Assembly (NCBI RefSeq): GCF_003573695.1
Contig: NC_039367.1
Location: 159,695,101 to 159,759,100, forward strand
DNA from: Papaver somniferum
Taxonomy: Eukaryota > Streptophyta > Magnoliopsida > Ranunculales > Papaveraceae
Length of the DNA stretch: 64,000 bases
Reading direction: 5' to 3'
Shown here in pieces: positions 12,475 to 23,244 of this stretch. Under the pieces are notes generated by a model. It saw only the letters and a program-made list of their open reading frames with translations. It was not told the origin of the DNA and did not search any database. Every line of letters starts with the position of its first letter. Position 1 is the first letter of the stretch. A program made the translations under genes and the position numbers.

Positions 12475-12944
12475 ACATTCTTCCAGAAACTCAGAAGAAA
12501 GCAGAAGAAAATTTGGTGCCCACATTTAATCTGCATTTATCACAACCTGCTGCTGCAATTAAAGATGATGCTGGTGGACCACAACAGCAAGCTGAAAATA
12601 TGCAACAACCCGCTGTTGAGATACCACAACATCAAACTGAAGAACCACAACAACCAGAAGAGCCAGTGGCTGAAAAGCCACAACAAGTGCTTTAACTCCT
12701 GGTGCCACACAAGATGCTGAAAAAGAAAAAGGCTATAATGAAGATGTTGAGATGGAGATAATTTCACAAAACCTGGTACCTAAAATATAAACAGATTTTG
12801 TACTTTAAAACTTTTAGAAAAGCAAGATAACATCTTTTATTATGGTATTTTTATTAATGTCAAATCAACTATGTACTACTTATTATTTTTAATCAACTAT
12901 AAACTGTTTACGATATTGTTGTTTTGCTGTTTAATCAACTATTT

Positions 12945-13150
12945 GAAGATATCACTCACAGGCACAGGCTAGAGGTCACACATTGGTATAAACATTTGGG
13001 CGCAAATGTCATAGTAATACTCATTAGGCCTTCACCGTTGGAAGAAGGTATTAGGCTTGAATTTGACACTGTATATCAAGATCAGTCACATGTCACATAT
13101 TTAAATGCATTATTCTTAAAGAATATCACAAGTAAAGTCGGTAAGATGAG
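12945..13150. other. Unassigned sequence after the duplication breakpoint
   Basis: Directly after the breakpoint a plus-strand open stretch (12924-13181) crosses the joint and is therefore partly chimeric. No domain is recognised. The sequence may be the edge of another element whose introns carry the palindromes at 13150-13870. Confidence 0.35.
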
Positions 13151-13870
13151 TACAAAAGTAATATGTAGGTGCAACGTCTAGTTACACATGATATATGCAT
13201 GTGTAACTCCCGGTTACACATATTATATGCATGTGTAACTCCTCTTTTCGCTAGATAGATGCATATGTAACTCCTAGTTACACATGTTAAAATGAACAAA
13301 CTTGCAATCAAAAATTCCACATGCTAGGTATCCAAGTCATATGCATGTGTAAATGTCAATTACACATGAAAAATGCATGTGTAACTCCCAGTTACACATG
13401 CTAAGATAGGTTATCATGTTTGTTCTATAATTTTTCCTTACAATTGTTTTATAATATTTTTTTCTTTTTGCTTTTTGTTCATCCTACCTAATCCATGGAT
13501 GTTTATTTCAATGAAGATATGCAAGCATTTTGGAGTGAGGAAGGAAAGAAAGAAAGCAAAACTTCTATTATAGGTTTCAGTGGATTATTTCTAGTGTTTT
13601 AACTCATTTATTGTGTTCCGTAACAACCGATTACTATAACTAGTAAACAGAGATATTATTGTAAATGAATATTAATGCGATACATGTATTTTTTGTATTT
13701 TTTTCTAATGTGTAACTGTTGACTACACATGTCATATGCATGTGTAACTTGTGGATACACATGTCATATGTGTTGTAACTTCTTATTACACATGTCATAT
13801 GGATGTGTAACTTTTAGTTACACACTATTGAATACACAACATGAATGCGTAATTTTTATACATGTGTAAC
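13150..13870. repeat. Second palindrome family array
   Basis: About ten imperfect inverted repeats of the form ATGCATGTGTAACTCC-n-AGTTACACATG lie in two clusters (13155-13410 and 13700-13870). A coding-like stretch near 13495-13575 lies between them. Arms are about 11 bp and loops 3-6 bp. The build (TAACT/AGTTA inner arms, GCAT outer arms) parallels the MULE palindromes but the sequence differs. Confidence 0.85.
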
Positions 13871-13904
13871 TTCCAGATACACTTGCAATATCAATGTGGT
13901 CGGA

Positions 13905-14050
13905 AGTGGTGGTTGCCGGCGGTGGTGGTGGTGAGAGATGGTCGGCATCGGTGGTCGGTGGTGGTGGTCGGAGGTGGTTGGCGGCGGTGGTGGTCGGAGG
14001 TGGTTGGCGGTGGTTGTGGTGGTCGGAGGTGGTTGGCGGTGCTGGAACAT
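13905..14050. repeat. GGTGGT-rich simple repeat
   Basis: This imperfect low-complexity tract is dominated by GGTGGT and GGTCGGAGGTGG units, with a sharp rise in G+C against AT-rich surroundings. The long open frames across it are a by-product of the repeat. Confidence 0.85.
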
Positions 14051-14646
14051 CATCACATAATATTTTAATAGTCTTGGGCCTAAATTTAAATTTTATTCAA
14101 TTATGGGCTTGACAAGATGCATAAGGATATCAAGGTTTTTTAATATTTTGGGGCCTAAATTTAAACTTATTTTAATTAAGGACCTGATATTATGGGTTAC
14201 CCATGAGTGAAGCTTTAGCCTAATTTTGCCTTTCTAGCAAGAACAACCGTAGGAACAATTCACCTTATCAGGTTACCATATTTTTATGAGATTATAGAAA
14301 ACACAGTTAATCTTTTTCAATGCCAAATCTTCGGAATTGTTGGAGACTTTTAACACCTAATCCTCCTTTATTAACCGGAGATGAACCAAATCCCAACTAA
14401 TAAGATGTCTTCTCTTTTCCTCATCACTATCGTTCCAAAGAAAATCCCTGATTTTCTTTTCTAGAGCATAAATGACAGATGCATGTGCTTTGAAGGTGTT
14501 GAAATAATGCAGAGGAAGGCTGGAGAGTACATACACTTTTTATAAGAAATCTTTTCCCCCCTTTAGTGAGATTAATTCTTTTCCAAGAAGTAAGCCTGCT
14601 ATGAAATCTCTCTAAAATAGGGTCCCAGATAGTCTTCGAGTTAGAC

Positions 14647-16340
14647 TTAGCACCAAGAGGTAGGCCCAGATATAAAATTGGTGAATATCAGTCGCACATC
14701 CAAGCTTACTCGCCCAAGCAACAAGAGGGGACTTTCACTGATACCTACCAACTTGGTTTTGGAATTATTAACTCTTAGACCAGATACAACTTCAAAGGAT
14801 TTTAGAGCACTAAAAATGAAGTGCAGTTCATCGCTATTATGTTTGACGAAGAGAATCATATCATTCGCATAATGTAAATGTGAGATTTTCTTCCCTCCTT
14901 TGACTGAAAACCCACTCAAAATCATTAGAAGTAAGTTTATCAAAGAATCTAACAAAACAATCCACAACAATATTTAACAAAAGAGGAGAAAGTTCTCGTC
15001 GAACTTCCATTGAGCAACCAAAAGTACTAAAAGGTGACTCATTAATAAGAATGGAAAAGCTGGCAGTCAAATAATAACATAAATTCACCCAATTACACCA
15101 TTTATCTCTAAAATCAATTTTCCTCAAAATCCTTACTTATATCCAAATCCAATATTTATCTCCACCACAGAAGGTCACCAGTTGATTCTATCAAAATCCT
15201 TTTCAAGATTTGCAAATAATTCCATCTGAATTGTTTCTCAATTTGCTGTCTACTGGATCATTTGCAGGGAGTTTACTATCATCTATTTCTCTTTCTCTAC
15301 ATAGGCAAACTGAGTTTTAGAAATAATACTTGGGATTAGAACTTTGATTTTACTTAAAAGAACTGTAGAAATGATCTTGTACATTCTTGTGAGAAGATTG
15401 ATGGGTCTTAGATAAAGGACAATTTCAACATGGTTCTTTTTAGGGACAAGTGAAATGAAAGTGTAGTTGCGAATGGTATTGATCTTACCTTGAGTATCAA
15501 ATTCTGCAGCTGCATGTACCCATAATATCTTCTTTTAAGGAAAGACCAACACTTCTTAAAGAAGATAATTGGATATCCATCTGCGTCAGGTGATTTTACA
15601 GATTCAAATTTGTTTATGGATTCTGTAACTTACTCATCAGATATATCTCCTTCAACAACAATAGATTCTTCTTCAGAGACGCATTTAAAATCAAGTTCTT
15701 CCACAGATGGTCTGTTAAACATATCTTCCTTCAACTAATTTTGAAAGTGGATAAATGATGTTTGTGTTAGTTTTATCTATATCTTCTGTCATAACCGCAT
15801 CCACCACATTATGTTTGATTCCATTCAATATTCTTTTATTATAAAGCAAAACCATGCAAAAAAAATTTTGGTATCTTATTGTTTGAGTCACTGAATTCCT
15901 GAATTCTGCTAATGAATCCTTCTAGCATTAGTGTGACATGTTTAAATTCAAATTTATCCTTTAGGATCATAGATTTTAGCTCATCATTACACCTTTTCCT
16001 TTCTTCAAGCATGTCCTCTGAATCAATATCATGCAATGCAACAGCCTTTGCTTCTTAAATTTGAGATCCCCAAAAATTTTGTGTCCCACTTCCTCCAATC
16101 ATTTTTAAGGGCTTTTAACTTATAAAAGAAACTCGATCTAGCTGTACGAGAAAAAGAATAATTGCTCCGCCATTGTTGAATCATTTCCATGAACCTCGGG
16201 ACCAAAAACTACATTGTCTCAAATCTGAAAGGAGGAGGGACCCATGAAGTATCGATAGTATCAACAAGTAGAGTCCGGTGATATGAAATGGGTCTAGAGA
16301 GAGCAACTTGAGTAACCAATAGAAACATTTGCTAAAAATT
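14647..16340 (-). pseudogene. LINE reverse transcriptase remnant
   Basis: Reverse-transcriptase motifs survive in separate open pieces (14861-15127 and 14647-14970). The YANDMILF box stands where an active enzyme has an F/YADD core; the D-to-N change alone would be expected to abolish polymerisation. Between 15130 and 15840 the frame is lost. An isolated piece at 15839-16036 continues the pre-RT region. Confidence 0.75.
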
Positions 16341-16360
16341 TGAAGTAACTAAAAATCTGT

Positions 16361-16678
16361 TGTTGGAATATTACAAGATATCAGGAAGACTTAGTCTAGT
16401 AGTCTTGTATTCTAGCTGGATATGCCTAGTCAAATATCTATAGTCCGTTGCTTATCTTTAGGTTTACAATTTACTGTTTATCTCTCTTCCTATATAAATA
16501 AGGACCATTGTAAGTGTTAAACCTATTCCAGTGAGCCTGGAGATCAGAATGATCAATCTCTGGAGATCAATAATGCGTTAGTGCCGAACTATTTTAATTC
16601 TGCTGTCTTTTTTATTTTATGTTTGATACATTTTGTTTTCTCTAATCGATGATCCGTCTCGATACCCATAATTTATTA
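16361..16678 (+). repeat. 5' LTR of the 2.05-kb element
   Basis: A 318-bp LTR with a TATA-like CTATATAAATA near 16492. It lacks a roughly 40-bp segment present in the 3' LTR (near 18270-18310). Confidence 0.9.
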
Positions 16679-16690
16679 TGATATCAGAGC
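16679..16690 (+). promoter_or_regulatory. Primer binding site, initiator-Met type
   Basis: TGATATCAGAGC follows the LTR directly. It differs by one base from the TGGTATCAGAGC complement of plant initiator tRNA-Met. Confidence 0.85.
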
Positions 16691-16761
16691 GGGGAGATCC
16701 GCTCTAATCGCTTCCGCTTTCGAACCTTTTATTATTTATATCTCTTTTCGTCCATAAGCTC

Positions 16762-17154
16762 TTGTTAATCTTTAGCAGTAGTTTCTTTCTCACTGTTATG
16801 AATTTTCAGTTTATCCGAGTTATCATTATACATAGAAGACCTGTTGTCTATGTCAGGCTTATTATCACTACGTATGGGAAGTTTTCCCAGATAATTTTCA
16901 CCAGAAGATCATTTTTTTGGTCTCGTCGATGGCAATATCTAAACAATAGATTTTTGCGTCGAAATCAAAATCGGTTCAGCGTAAACGAACCCCAAAATCT
17001 TTTAGAATTGGATATCAATAATTCAGCCATATCCGGCATTTTCCCATTGCAGAGAATTTTTTTGCGAGTTAAAGCACTTAGCTTTAAAAGCGTATTTTCT
17101 GCCAAAACCATCTTGATCAAGGTACAATGTTCTTATACTATTTTTCAAGCGTAA
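16762..17154 (+). other. Open frame inside the 2-kb element, probably non-coding
   Basis: This 130-codon frame is repeated at 63374-63766. Between the two copies I count four amino-acid-changing differences (H/R, V/I, D/G, Q/H) and one silent one, which gives no sign of protein-level constraint. No domain is recognised. I list it because it stays open in both copies. Confidence 0.3.
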
Positions 17155-18049
17155 TAAGCACTATTTTTTCTCGACCTTGATTTCAAATCCATCTAATACT
17201 ATTGTAATGGGTACAATACAATCAACTACTTTTATTATCATCAGCGCACTGCCTTGTTTTGGTGCTGTTATTTTTCACATCGACCATTATCTACTGATGA
17301 TCGATATTAGGAAAGGATTTTATATCATTGCATTCTCCAAATATACGTTCAGATCTTCCATTCCAGGGAGTATCAAAATCTGGGTTTACCCATTCAATTT
17401 TTTTTTATCATCGTCTCTACTTTATTCAGCATCTTTATCAATTTTTATCAAAGATACTTTTGTACAGGTATTTTTGTTCTCAAACAATAACAGTGAAGAA
17501 ATGTGTAATCTTTCGTGGATGATCAAACATCTCCATGATCTTTCCTCTCCAATCATGTCTTGTTAATCGGTTAAACAAGTTTGACTTGAGATTTCTCCAG
17601 TACCAGGGGAAATCAATCTTCCTCGCAAACCTTGGTGCAAACCTATTATTCATCAGTACTCATTACATGAGTTGTCAAACAGATTTGGTTTGATCTGTTA
17701 TTTATTTTCATCAAACTCATTATTTTTTACTTATTTTTTTTACATCTCATCATCGTAGATGTTTTATAATCTTGATAGTTGTCTCACAGTCAACCTGAAA
17801 ATGTTTCCAGTTTCTAATGTATACTGCTATTTCTGCTGAAGAAGAATGTAAAAAGAAAAAAAAAGTGCATTATTGGTGTTTCTTTTACTTGCTTATGAAG
17901 ATTAGCCATCAGTTGAAGAATGGTGGTCTTTGATCGAAGATCAAATGCAGCAGTGATAATCAAAGTTTGAAGTTACAAAGTTTAGCTGTGAGTCAAGATA
18001 TTTTTCAAGTTGTACACTTCACTTTTCTTCGTGTTCAACTTGAGGCGGG

Positions 18050-18409
18050 TGTTGGAATATTACAAGATATCCGGAAGACTTAGTCTAGTAGTCTTGTATT
18101 CTAGCTGGATATGCCTAGTCAAATATCTATAGTACGTTGCTTATCTTTAGGTTTACAATATACTGTTTATCTATTTTTCTATATAAATAGGAACCATTGT
18201 AAGTGTTAAACCTATCCCAGTGAGCCTGGAGATCAATCCCAGAATGATCAATCTCTGGAGATCAATAATGTTATTCACCCTACGGGGTTTTAACAGTGGA
18301 TGTAGGAGTTAGTGCCTAACCACTTTAATTTTGTTGTCTTCTTTATTTTATGTTTGATACATTTTGTTTTCTCTAATCGATGATCCGTCTCAATATCCAG
18401 AATTTATTA
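18050..18409 (+). repeat. 3' LTR of the 2.05-kb element
   Basis: A 360-bp repeat of 16361-16678 with a roughly 40-bp internal addition and scattered substitutions, so the insertion is not very recent. Confidence 0.9.
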
Positions 18410-19008
18410 TCTGTAACGCTAGTCCAAGTAAATCTTGATCCTTTTAATGACAAATCTATAAGTTCATTTTTAGTAATGAACTCGTTAAAGTTAAGCATGC
18501 TTTCGGTACTTCTTATGCGGTTATTTTCTTAAAAACACTTCACCACATTAAAATCTCCACATAGTACCCATGAGATTGTTGACTATATTCCTCTAACGAA
18601 TGACTTTGTCATGCACCTATTTTATCTAGTTTACTTATCTTTAGATTAGTATTGTGGGTGCCCTTATATGTTGCTTGTCTTCCTAAATCCCCATTCACAT
18701 GTTGTACGTGATGGGTAGCTTTTGTTTAGCCAACTTTATATTTGTTGGTTTTTTAGCTTTTGTAGCTTTTGTAAGGGAACTAACGAATCATTGAATCTGA
18801 GAAACCTTTTCCTCTAATTTTCGTCTCCCTCCTTGATTGTTTCTCTTCTGATTTCTCTCTTATCTCCTTCTTCTTCAACCTTCATCTTCATCTCTTCTCT
18901 GCTCAATTACTCTTCATCCTCTGATATTCCTTCTTATCTCTTAAATTCTCCTCTTCTGGCTACTATCTTAATCATACTGATCTGACCTTGTAGTGAGTTC
19001 ACTACAGT

Positions 19009-19020
19009 TGGTATCAGAAC
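19009..19020 (+). promoter_or_regulatory. Primer binding site of the gypsy relic
   Basis: TGGTATCAGAAC, one base off the initiator tRNA-Met complement near its end, lies 3 bp after the LTR end ACTACA. Confidence 0.75.
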
Positions 19021-19042
19021 AGTCGGTTCTCTGACAACTTCC

Positions 19043-19813
19043 ATGGCTAACAAAGCTGCGATAGATGAATTAAATCGGAAGATCAACGAACTATATAAAG
19101 CTCAGGAAGAATACAACCAAAAACAAGAAGAGCTAGCTCTTAAACATGCAGATCTACTCAAAAAGGTGGACTATAACTATGAAAAACCATCACCTAGACT
19201 TTTACAATCCATCAAAGAATTACTCTGTGAGAGTAGAGAAAAAGGTAGATAAGAACAAAGACAAATTCCAGTGGGTCATATTCCAATACCATCACAAGGA
19301 GTCTTAGGAACAAGTCTAGGCTCAAGTCATACAGCGGGAAATGGTGAGTTTCATGATTCAACTCAAAACACAAATAATACACATACACATTTCCATGAGC
19401 AACAATTTCATCAGTCAAAACCTAAGGTAGAGTTTCCTAATTTTAATGATACTAATACTAGATCTTGGATTCGAAAATGGAAAAAGTATTTCCTCATACA
19501 ATCAGTAGAAGAAGAGCAAAAAGTTCATTTAGCATCCCTATATCTAGAAGGTCGAGCTGATGTATGGTATCATGACTATCAAGAAGGGAAACCTGCTGTT
19601 ACTTGCGAAGAACTTATTACTGCTGTTAATAACCGATTTAAAAAATTAGGGCATGATGATATTGTAGGAGAATTCAATAAACTTTTTCAGGTGGGAATTG
19701 TGTTAGATTATCAAGAATCTTTTGAAGAACTCAAAGCTCTTATGTTAGCAAAGAATCAACACTTGACTGAAGAATACTTCACATCCAGTTTCATAAGTGG
19801 ATTGAATGAATAA
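19043..19813 (+). pseudogene. Ty3/gypsy Gag (retrotransposon gag domain)
   Basis: The ATG at 19043 starts a coiled-coil-like N-terminus (KINELYKAQEEYNQKQEEL), then a stop TAA at 19250. The same frame then continues through a linker to a retrotransposon gag core (FPNFNDTNTRSWIRKWKKYF, then ADVWYHDYQEGK and FKKLGHDDIVGEFNKL). It ends in a second TAA at 19811, where relatives read on. Both stops can be explained by CAA-to-TAA changes. Gag would form the particle that packages element RNA in the cytoplasm. Confidence 0.8.
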
Positions 19814-20075
19814 TTACGTATGCATGTGTTCATGTTTTCTCCCAAGACCCTAGCCAATGCCATTTATCTATCTTGAATGCAAGAAGCTCTGCTAGGTCTG
19901 AATGCAAAGAAGATTAAAAGCTCCAACAGACCTTTGCCCATTTATACTTCAAATTACAATACCCACAAGAATATCAGTTCTCCATAACTAGCCCAAGATT
20001 ACCAAAAACCTTTTCAGATATCTCATCCAGCTCTCACACCTCAAACCCTCCCATTAAAAGACTGTCTTATGCGAT

Positions 20076-20600
20076 ATGAAAGCTAGAAGAGATGAGGGGC
20101 TTTGCTACAACTGTGATGAAGTATTTTCAGCTGGCCACAAGTGTGTTAAACAACAAGTTTTTATGTTAGCTGCTGAAGAAGATGATAATCACAATTCAGT
20201 AGAAGGCTCTCCATCTGACACTGCTGCATCACCAGAATCTGAAGAAGATGTAGAAATATCAGTTCATGCACTGTCAGGAAATGTCACAAAAAACACCACT
20301 AAAATTGTAGGGGTGCATAAGAAGAGGAAATTATCTATACTTATTGAAAGTGGAAGCACTCATAGCTTCATAGATCCTGAAGCTGCTAAATTGTGTGGAG
20401 TTTATATTGAACCAGCTTTGACTCTACAAGTAGCAGTAGCTGATGGAAACAAACTTGAGAGCAATGCTAAGTGTATTGCATTCAATTGGCAAATGCAAGG
20501 GTATGATTTTCAGTTTGACATGAGACTGTTATGTCTTGGTGGATGTGATATGGTTCTGGGAGTGGACTGGATGAGAGGAAACAATATTGTTAAAATGTAA
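20076..20600 (+). pseudogene. Gypsy zinc knuckle and aspartic protease
   Basis: The zinc-binding motif CYNCDEVFSAGHKC (residues about 9-22) is of the kind seen in chromovirus-type Gag. An acidic linker and a retropepsin-like domain follow: ILIESGSTHSFID (about residues 85-97) and VLGVDWMRGN at the end. The catalytic aspartate of the usual D-S/T-G triad is glutamate here (ESGS), so activity is unlikely. Relative to 19043 the frame is shifted by one, so at least one indel separates the two. Confidence 0.8.
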
Positions 20601-20628
20601 ATAGAAAGTATTTCTTACTTCATTAGTG

Positions 20629-20687
20629 ATAAGGGAAAATCTCTCTCACCCGAACCACTAATGCCTTCGACTTCAACCTTCGCGCAC
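20629..20687. other. Short spacer before the large LTR element
   Basis: 59 bp of unassigned sequence ends in the target duplication CGCAC (20683-20687). Confidence 0.5.
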
Positions 20688-22158
20688 TGATAGGCACATT
20701 TTTGTGTCTTATATAATCTCAATTGTATATATTATTAGTGCTCGATTTTATATTTATTATGGCTTTTTATGTCCCTGTAGGTATTTTTGGAGAAATAAGC
20801 TTTTGCGGAGAAATTGGCTAAAAAAGTGGTTTTTGCGCTCGTGGGAGAAAATTACTATACAGACTCTCACTTTGGATAAGGGGTAACCTAATTACTAAGG
20901 GGTGACCCATTTCCAGGAAGCTGCTAAAGGGAGAACAGCACAGGATTGGGGGAATTTCTTCTTCACGTTTCAAATTAGAAAATTGGCGGGAAAAGCCATG
21001 CATACGTCTGCATGATTTTGGACGTGAATTTTGGACCAGTTTTAAAGAGATTCAACACCGGAAATTGATTGGGATGGACTTCTCATGGCTAGACAAGTTT
21101 ACTAGAAGCAATTGGATCGACTGAATTGGGCTGGAATGGCCGGAAAAGGGAAACATAGGTGAATAAGGAAACACGGTCATGTTGGGTTTGTTTTTGGATA
21201 TTCAGAGAGATTAAAGGCAAGAAATTCGTTCCAAAGGTACATATTCTATCTAAGGAAGAGTTTGAGATAAGTTTGGATATTCAGAGAGATTATTGCCGTG
21301 ACTGCCAAGGAAGGAAAGAAGAGATTTCGAAGCGATTTGGGAGAGATTTAATCGCCCTGTGGTGTATAAATAGGTTTCCTAGGGTCTCAAGAAGGGGTGT
21401 CGAGAGTTTGGGGTCGAAAGGAGTGCTCAGGAGGCGAGAATCAGAGATTACAGGAAGCCTGTCGCTGCTGCTGCTACTGGTGCTGAAGAACAACGTTGCA
21501 AATAAGAACAGCGTCTCAAATTCGCAACAGTGATACAATATTCTCTCTGTAACAGCTGAACAGCCACATTTATCTTCAGTTAGCCACACTTTCTGTAACA
21601 ACTCTGTAACGCCATTACGTCGTTGCATATTCACTGATCATATCATCTCTTCAATAAAAACAACTTTTGAGCCATGATTTATTCTTTTGAGCCTGTTTTT
21701 GATATGAGGAGCTAAACCCCAACACTGGGATGATGGAGGAAGCCCTATTTCACGCATGTGGTAATTCTAATAATTCTTTTATGACTATTTGCATTGATTT
21801 TTAATCGATTTATGATTTTTATTGAATGGGTGTGATTTCGGTTGATGGTGTATGCTTGGTCTATGAATTTTTGATACATCATGCTTTTGATTTACAATCA
21901 TTTCTTTTCAAAAATCTATTTTTGGCAAAGAACAAGAGTCCATATTTTTATTATTTGAACTATAATTGATTAAAATTATTATTTGAATCACATGAATGGA
22001 ATTTGGTGGAATCCTGAGTCTCAGTAACTCTCATACTGTGATAAACTTTTGTGAATATATTTTCTTTATTTTTAGTGTTTTCTATATTTGAAGTCTAGAA
22101 CCCAATCTTATCGAGTCCGAGTTGAACGAACTTTACTACCACTTTTAAAACTACATCA
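20688..22158 (+). repeat. 5' LTR of the large element
   Basis: A 1471-bp LTR beginning TGATAGGCACATTTTTGTGT and ending AAAACTACATCA. It contains a TATA-like GTATAAATAGG at 21364. Compared with the 3' LTR it has a roughly 27-bp addition (CACTGATCATATC region, 21630-21660), and near 21270-21290 a patch copied from 21196-21215. Confidence 0.92.
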
Positions 22159-22163
22159 ATTTT

Positions 22164-22180
22164 TGGCGCCGCCGACGCGG
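22164..22180 (+). promoter_or_regulatory. Primer binding site, GGCGCC type
   Basis: TGGCGCCGCCGACGCGG lies 5 bp after the LTR end. Its first eight bases match the TGGCGCCG core used by Athila-like plant elements. Confidence 0.75.
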
Positions 22181-23244
22181 ATTTGTATTAGGTTTTAGGT
22201 TTTAGATTTATTTTATTTCTTTTAGAATTTTTGTTCTCTTTTACGCCTTTGGTATTTTGTGATTCTTTTCAGAATTCGAGCGAAGCTACAAGGAAAGAAA
22301 AAGTGTTATAAAAGGAAAGCATCGCCAAAGAAGGAATAAAAAGAGGAATCCGAAAGGAGTGAAAAAGAAGATTTTGTATATAGTTATTTTGTTTTATTTT
22401 TAGAAACTGTAAATAGGGTATTATTTTTGTAATTTTTCTTTTCCTTTTTGGGACATTTTTATTTTTGGAATTTTTGGATATTCTTGGACATTATTTTTAA
22501 ACCCTAAGGAAGGGTCAAAATTAAATATCAATTGTTTGCAGGGAAGGACGACGATTACAATATCGTCTCGGCCCCTCGGGTTCGTCCATGACATAGTAGT
22601 CGTGGCCCGAGTCGACTTCAACGGTTCTTCGCCCGTCTGGTACGAGAGGTAAGTCCATCGAAACACTCGCGAATCTCCTGTTAGCGAGTTACTGTATTCC
22701 TTAAGGTGATTCATTGATTGAGGACGAATTTGTACTGTTTTTAAATTCCTAGTAAAGGGCTAGGCCTGGCCAATACAAGATAAGGGTTCGGATTTCATCA
22801 CCGCTCCCTTCTTGCCCGCCTTAGGAACACGAAACCAAACGCGAACCTAAGCCTAAAATTTTGACTAGAACGAGACCTATAGGGTAACGAGCTTAATTGG
22901 AAAGTCGTTCGAAGAATATTGGTTACTCTTTTGAGCATACTTCGAAGTTCCTGACGGTTTCTCTGAGTTGAATGCGTGACTGCGCCGCCTTGTAACCGGT
23001 GAGGCCTTGGGTATCAAAGCTCCACTGAGCTTCCCTCGCCTTGATTCAACATAATTTGACTCGGATTGATTTCAGAGGGGTTTGCTCAAATCGTAACGAA
23101 TTCCCCTTCGAGAGATAAAAGCTAGTCTAGAAACAATCTAAGTGGAGCCATCATGCTTTTTGTTTGCTAGAAATCTTTAGGTTTGCTTTGGTGAAGTCGA
23201 GTCGGCCTTGTTTGTGATTGTGTAGAATTCCCTTGCAATTAAGA

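Larger units (their letters stand above)
7177..12780 (+). pseudogene. Ulp1-type gene of the MULE, N-terminal half (copy A)
   Basis: A multi-exon plus-strand gene starts at the ATG at 7177 (MDETPTKTRLQKS). Small lysine/glutamate-rich exons follow (about 7330-7385, 7466-7522, 7630-7725, 8000-8185, 8273-8426), then a large exon 8927-9687, one near 9810-9922, and one from 10322 on that ends in a low-complexity glutamine/proline-rich tail. The basic and acidic N-terminal exons suggest a nuclear, disordered region; the large exon (around GGLNPLQANMMNVC) is of unknown function. The protease domain seen in copy B lies beyond the breakpoint. Damage: a TAA at about 8392 (GAA in copy B), a TAA at about 10915, and a solo LTR at 11018. 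Copy B is intact at these three places but has other stops. Confidence 0.7.
1..12944. repeat. Segmental duplication, copy A
   Basis: This block is directly repeated at about 27661-36497. The window's first bases reappear at 27661 and co-linearity holds to 12944, where both copies read ...TTTAATCAACTATTT and then diverge. Copy A alone carries a 1.46-kb solo LTR (11018-12474), about 800 bp at 1292-2093, and about 350 bp near 2455-2805. The left edge lies outside the window. The MULE sits at the same site with the same target duplication in both copies, so the duplication came after that insertion. Confidence 0.92.
6803..12944 (+). mobile_element. Mutator-like element, copy A, right side truncated
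   Basis: The left terminus GGGAAAATTAGGCGCAGG is preceded by TTGCCACAA (6794-6802), identical to the left flank of the full element in copy B (31821). The element holds the 5' half of the Ulp1-type gene and stops at the duplication breakpoint 12944, so the transposase gene and right terminus are absent. A solo LTR (11018-12474) interrupts it. It cannot be autonomous. Confidence 0.85.
16361..18409 (+). mobile_element. Non-autonomous copia-type LTR element, 2.05 kb
   Basis: Two related direct repeats begin TGTTGGAATATTACAAGATA (16361 and 18050) and end AATTTATTA (16678 and 18409). The 5-bp target duplication is TCTGT (16356-16360 and 18410-18414). A primer site follows the first LTR and a purine-rich GAGGCGGG tract precedes the second. 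The 1.37-kb interior has no gag, protease, integrase or polymerase. A second partial copy starts at 63123. Confidence 0.92.
14250..18605 (-). mobile_element. LINE (non-LTR retrotransposon), decayed and split
   Basis: On the minus strand, from right to left, the sequence shows three parts. The first is an apurinic-type endonuclease segment (CGDFNVVKCF, then DLSLKGSRFTWTS) at 18410-18600. The second is the linker region (VPPPFRFETM near 16240; SSFFYKLKALKNDWRKW near 16100-16150). The third is reverse transcriptase, including TASFSILINE and SPLLLNIV (14960-15090) and HLHYANDMILF (about 14870), the FADD-type catalytic box with N for the first D. Stops and frame changes are many. A 2.05-kb LTR element inserted between endonuclease and linker (16361-18409) accounts for the split. 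Neither the 5' end nor a poly(A) 3' end is clear. Confidence 0.8.
18650..20628 (+). mobile_element. Ty3/gypsy element, 5' part only
   Basis: A probable LTR end (...GTTCACTACA, to 19006) is followed by the primer site TGGTATCAGAAC (19009-19020), a gag region and a protease. The sequence stops after the protease at about 20600; no reverse transcriptase, integrase or 3' LTR follows. The left LTR end was not fixed. Confidence 0.8.

Noticed and set aside
13856..14112. Open frames rich in Gly/Val/Trp or Pro/Thr/His
   Set aside because: Produced by the GGTGGT simple repeat in every frame; no sign of a gene.
17177..17566. Second open frame of the 2-kb element
   Set aside because: AT-rich, hydrophobic by composition, no domain. 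The other copy runs off the window before the frame is complete, so coding cannot be supported.
21159..21634. Open frames inside the LTRs at 21159-21634 and 26330-26853
   Set aside because: They differ in frame and length between the two LTRs of one element and fall across its promoter and R region, so they are not coding.
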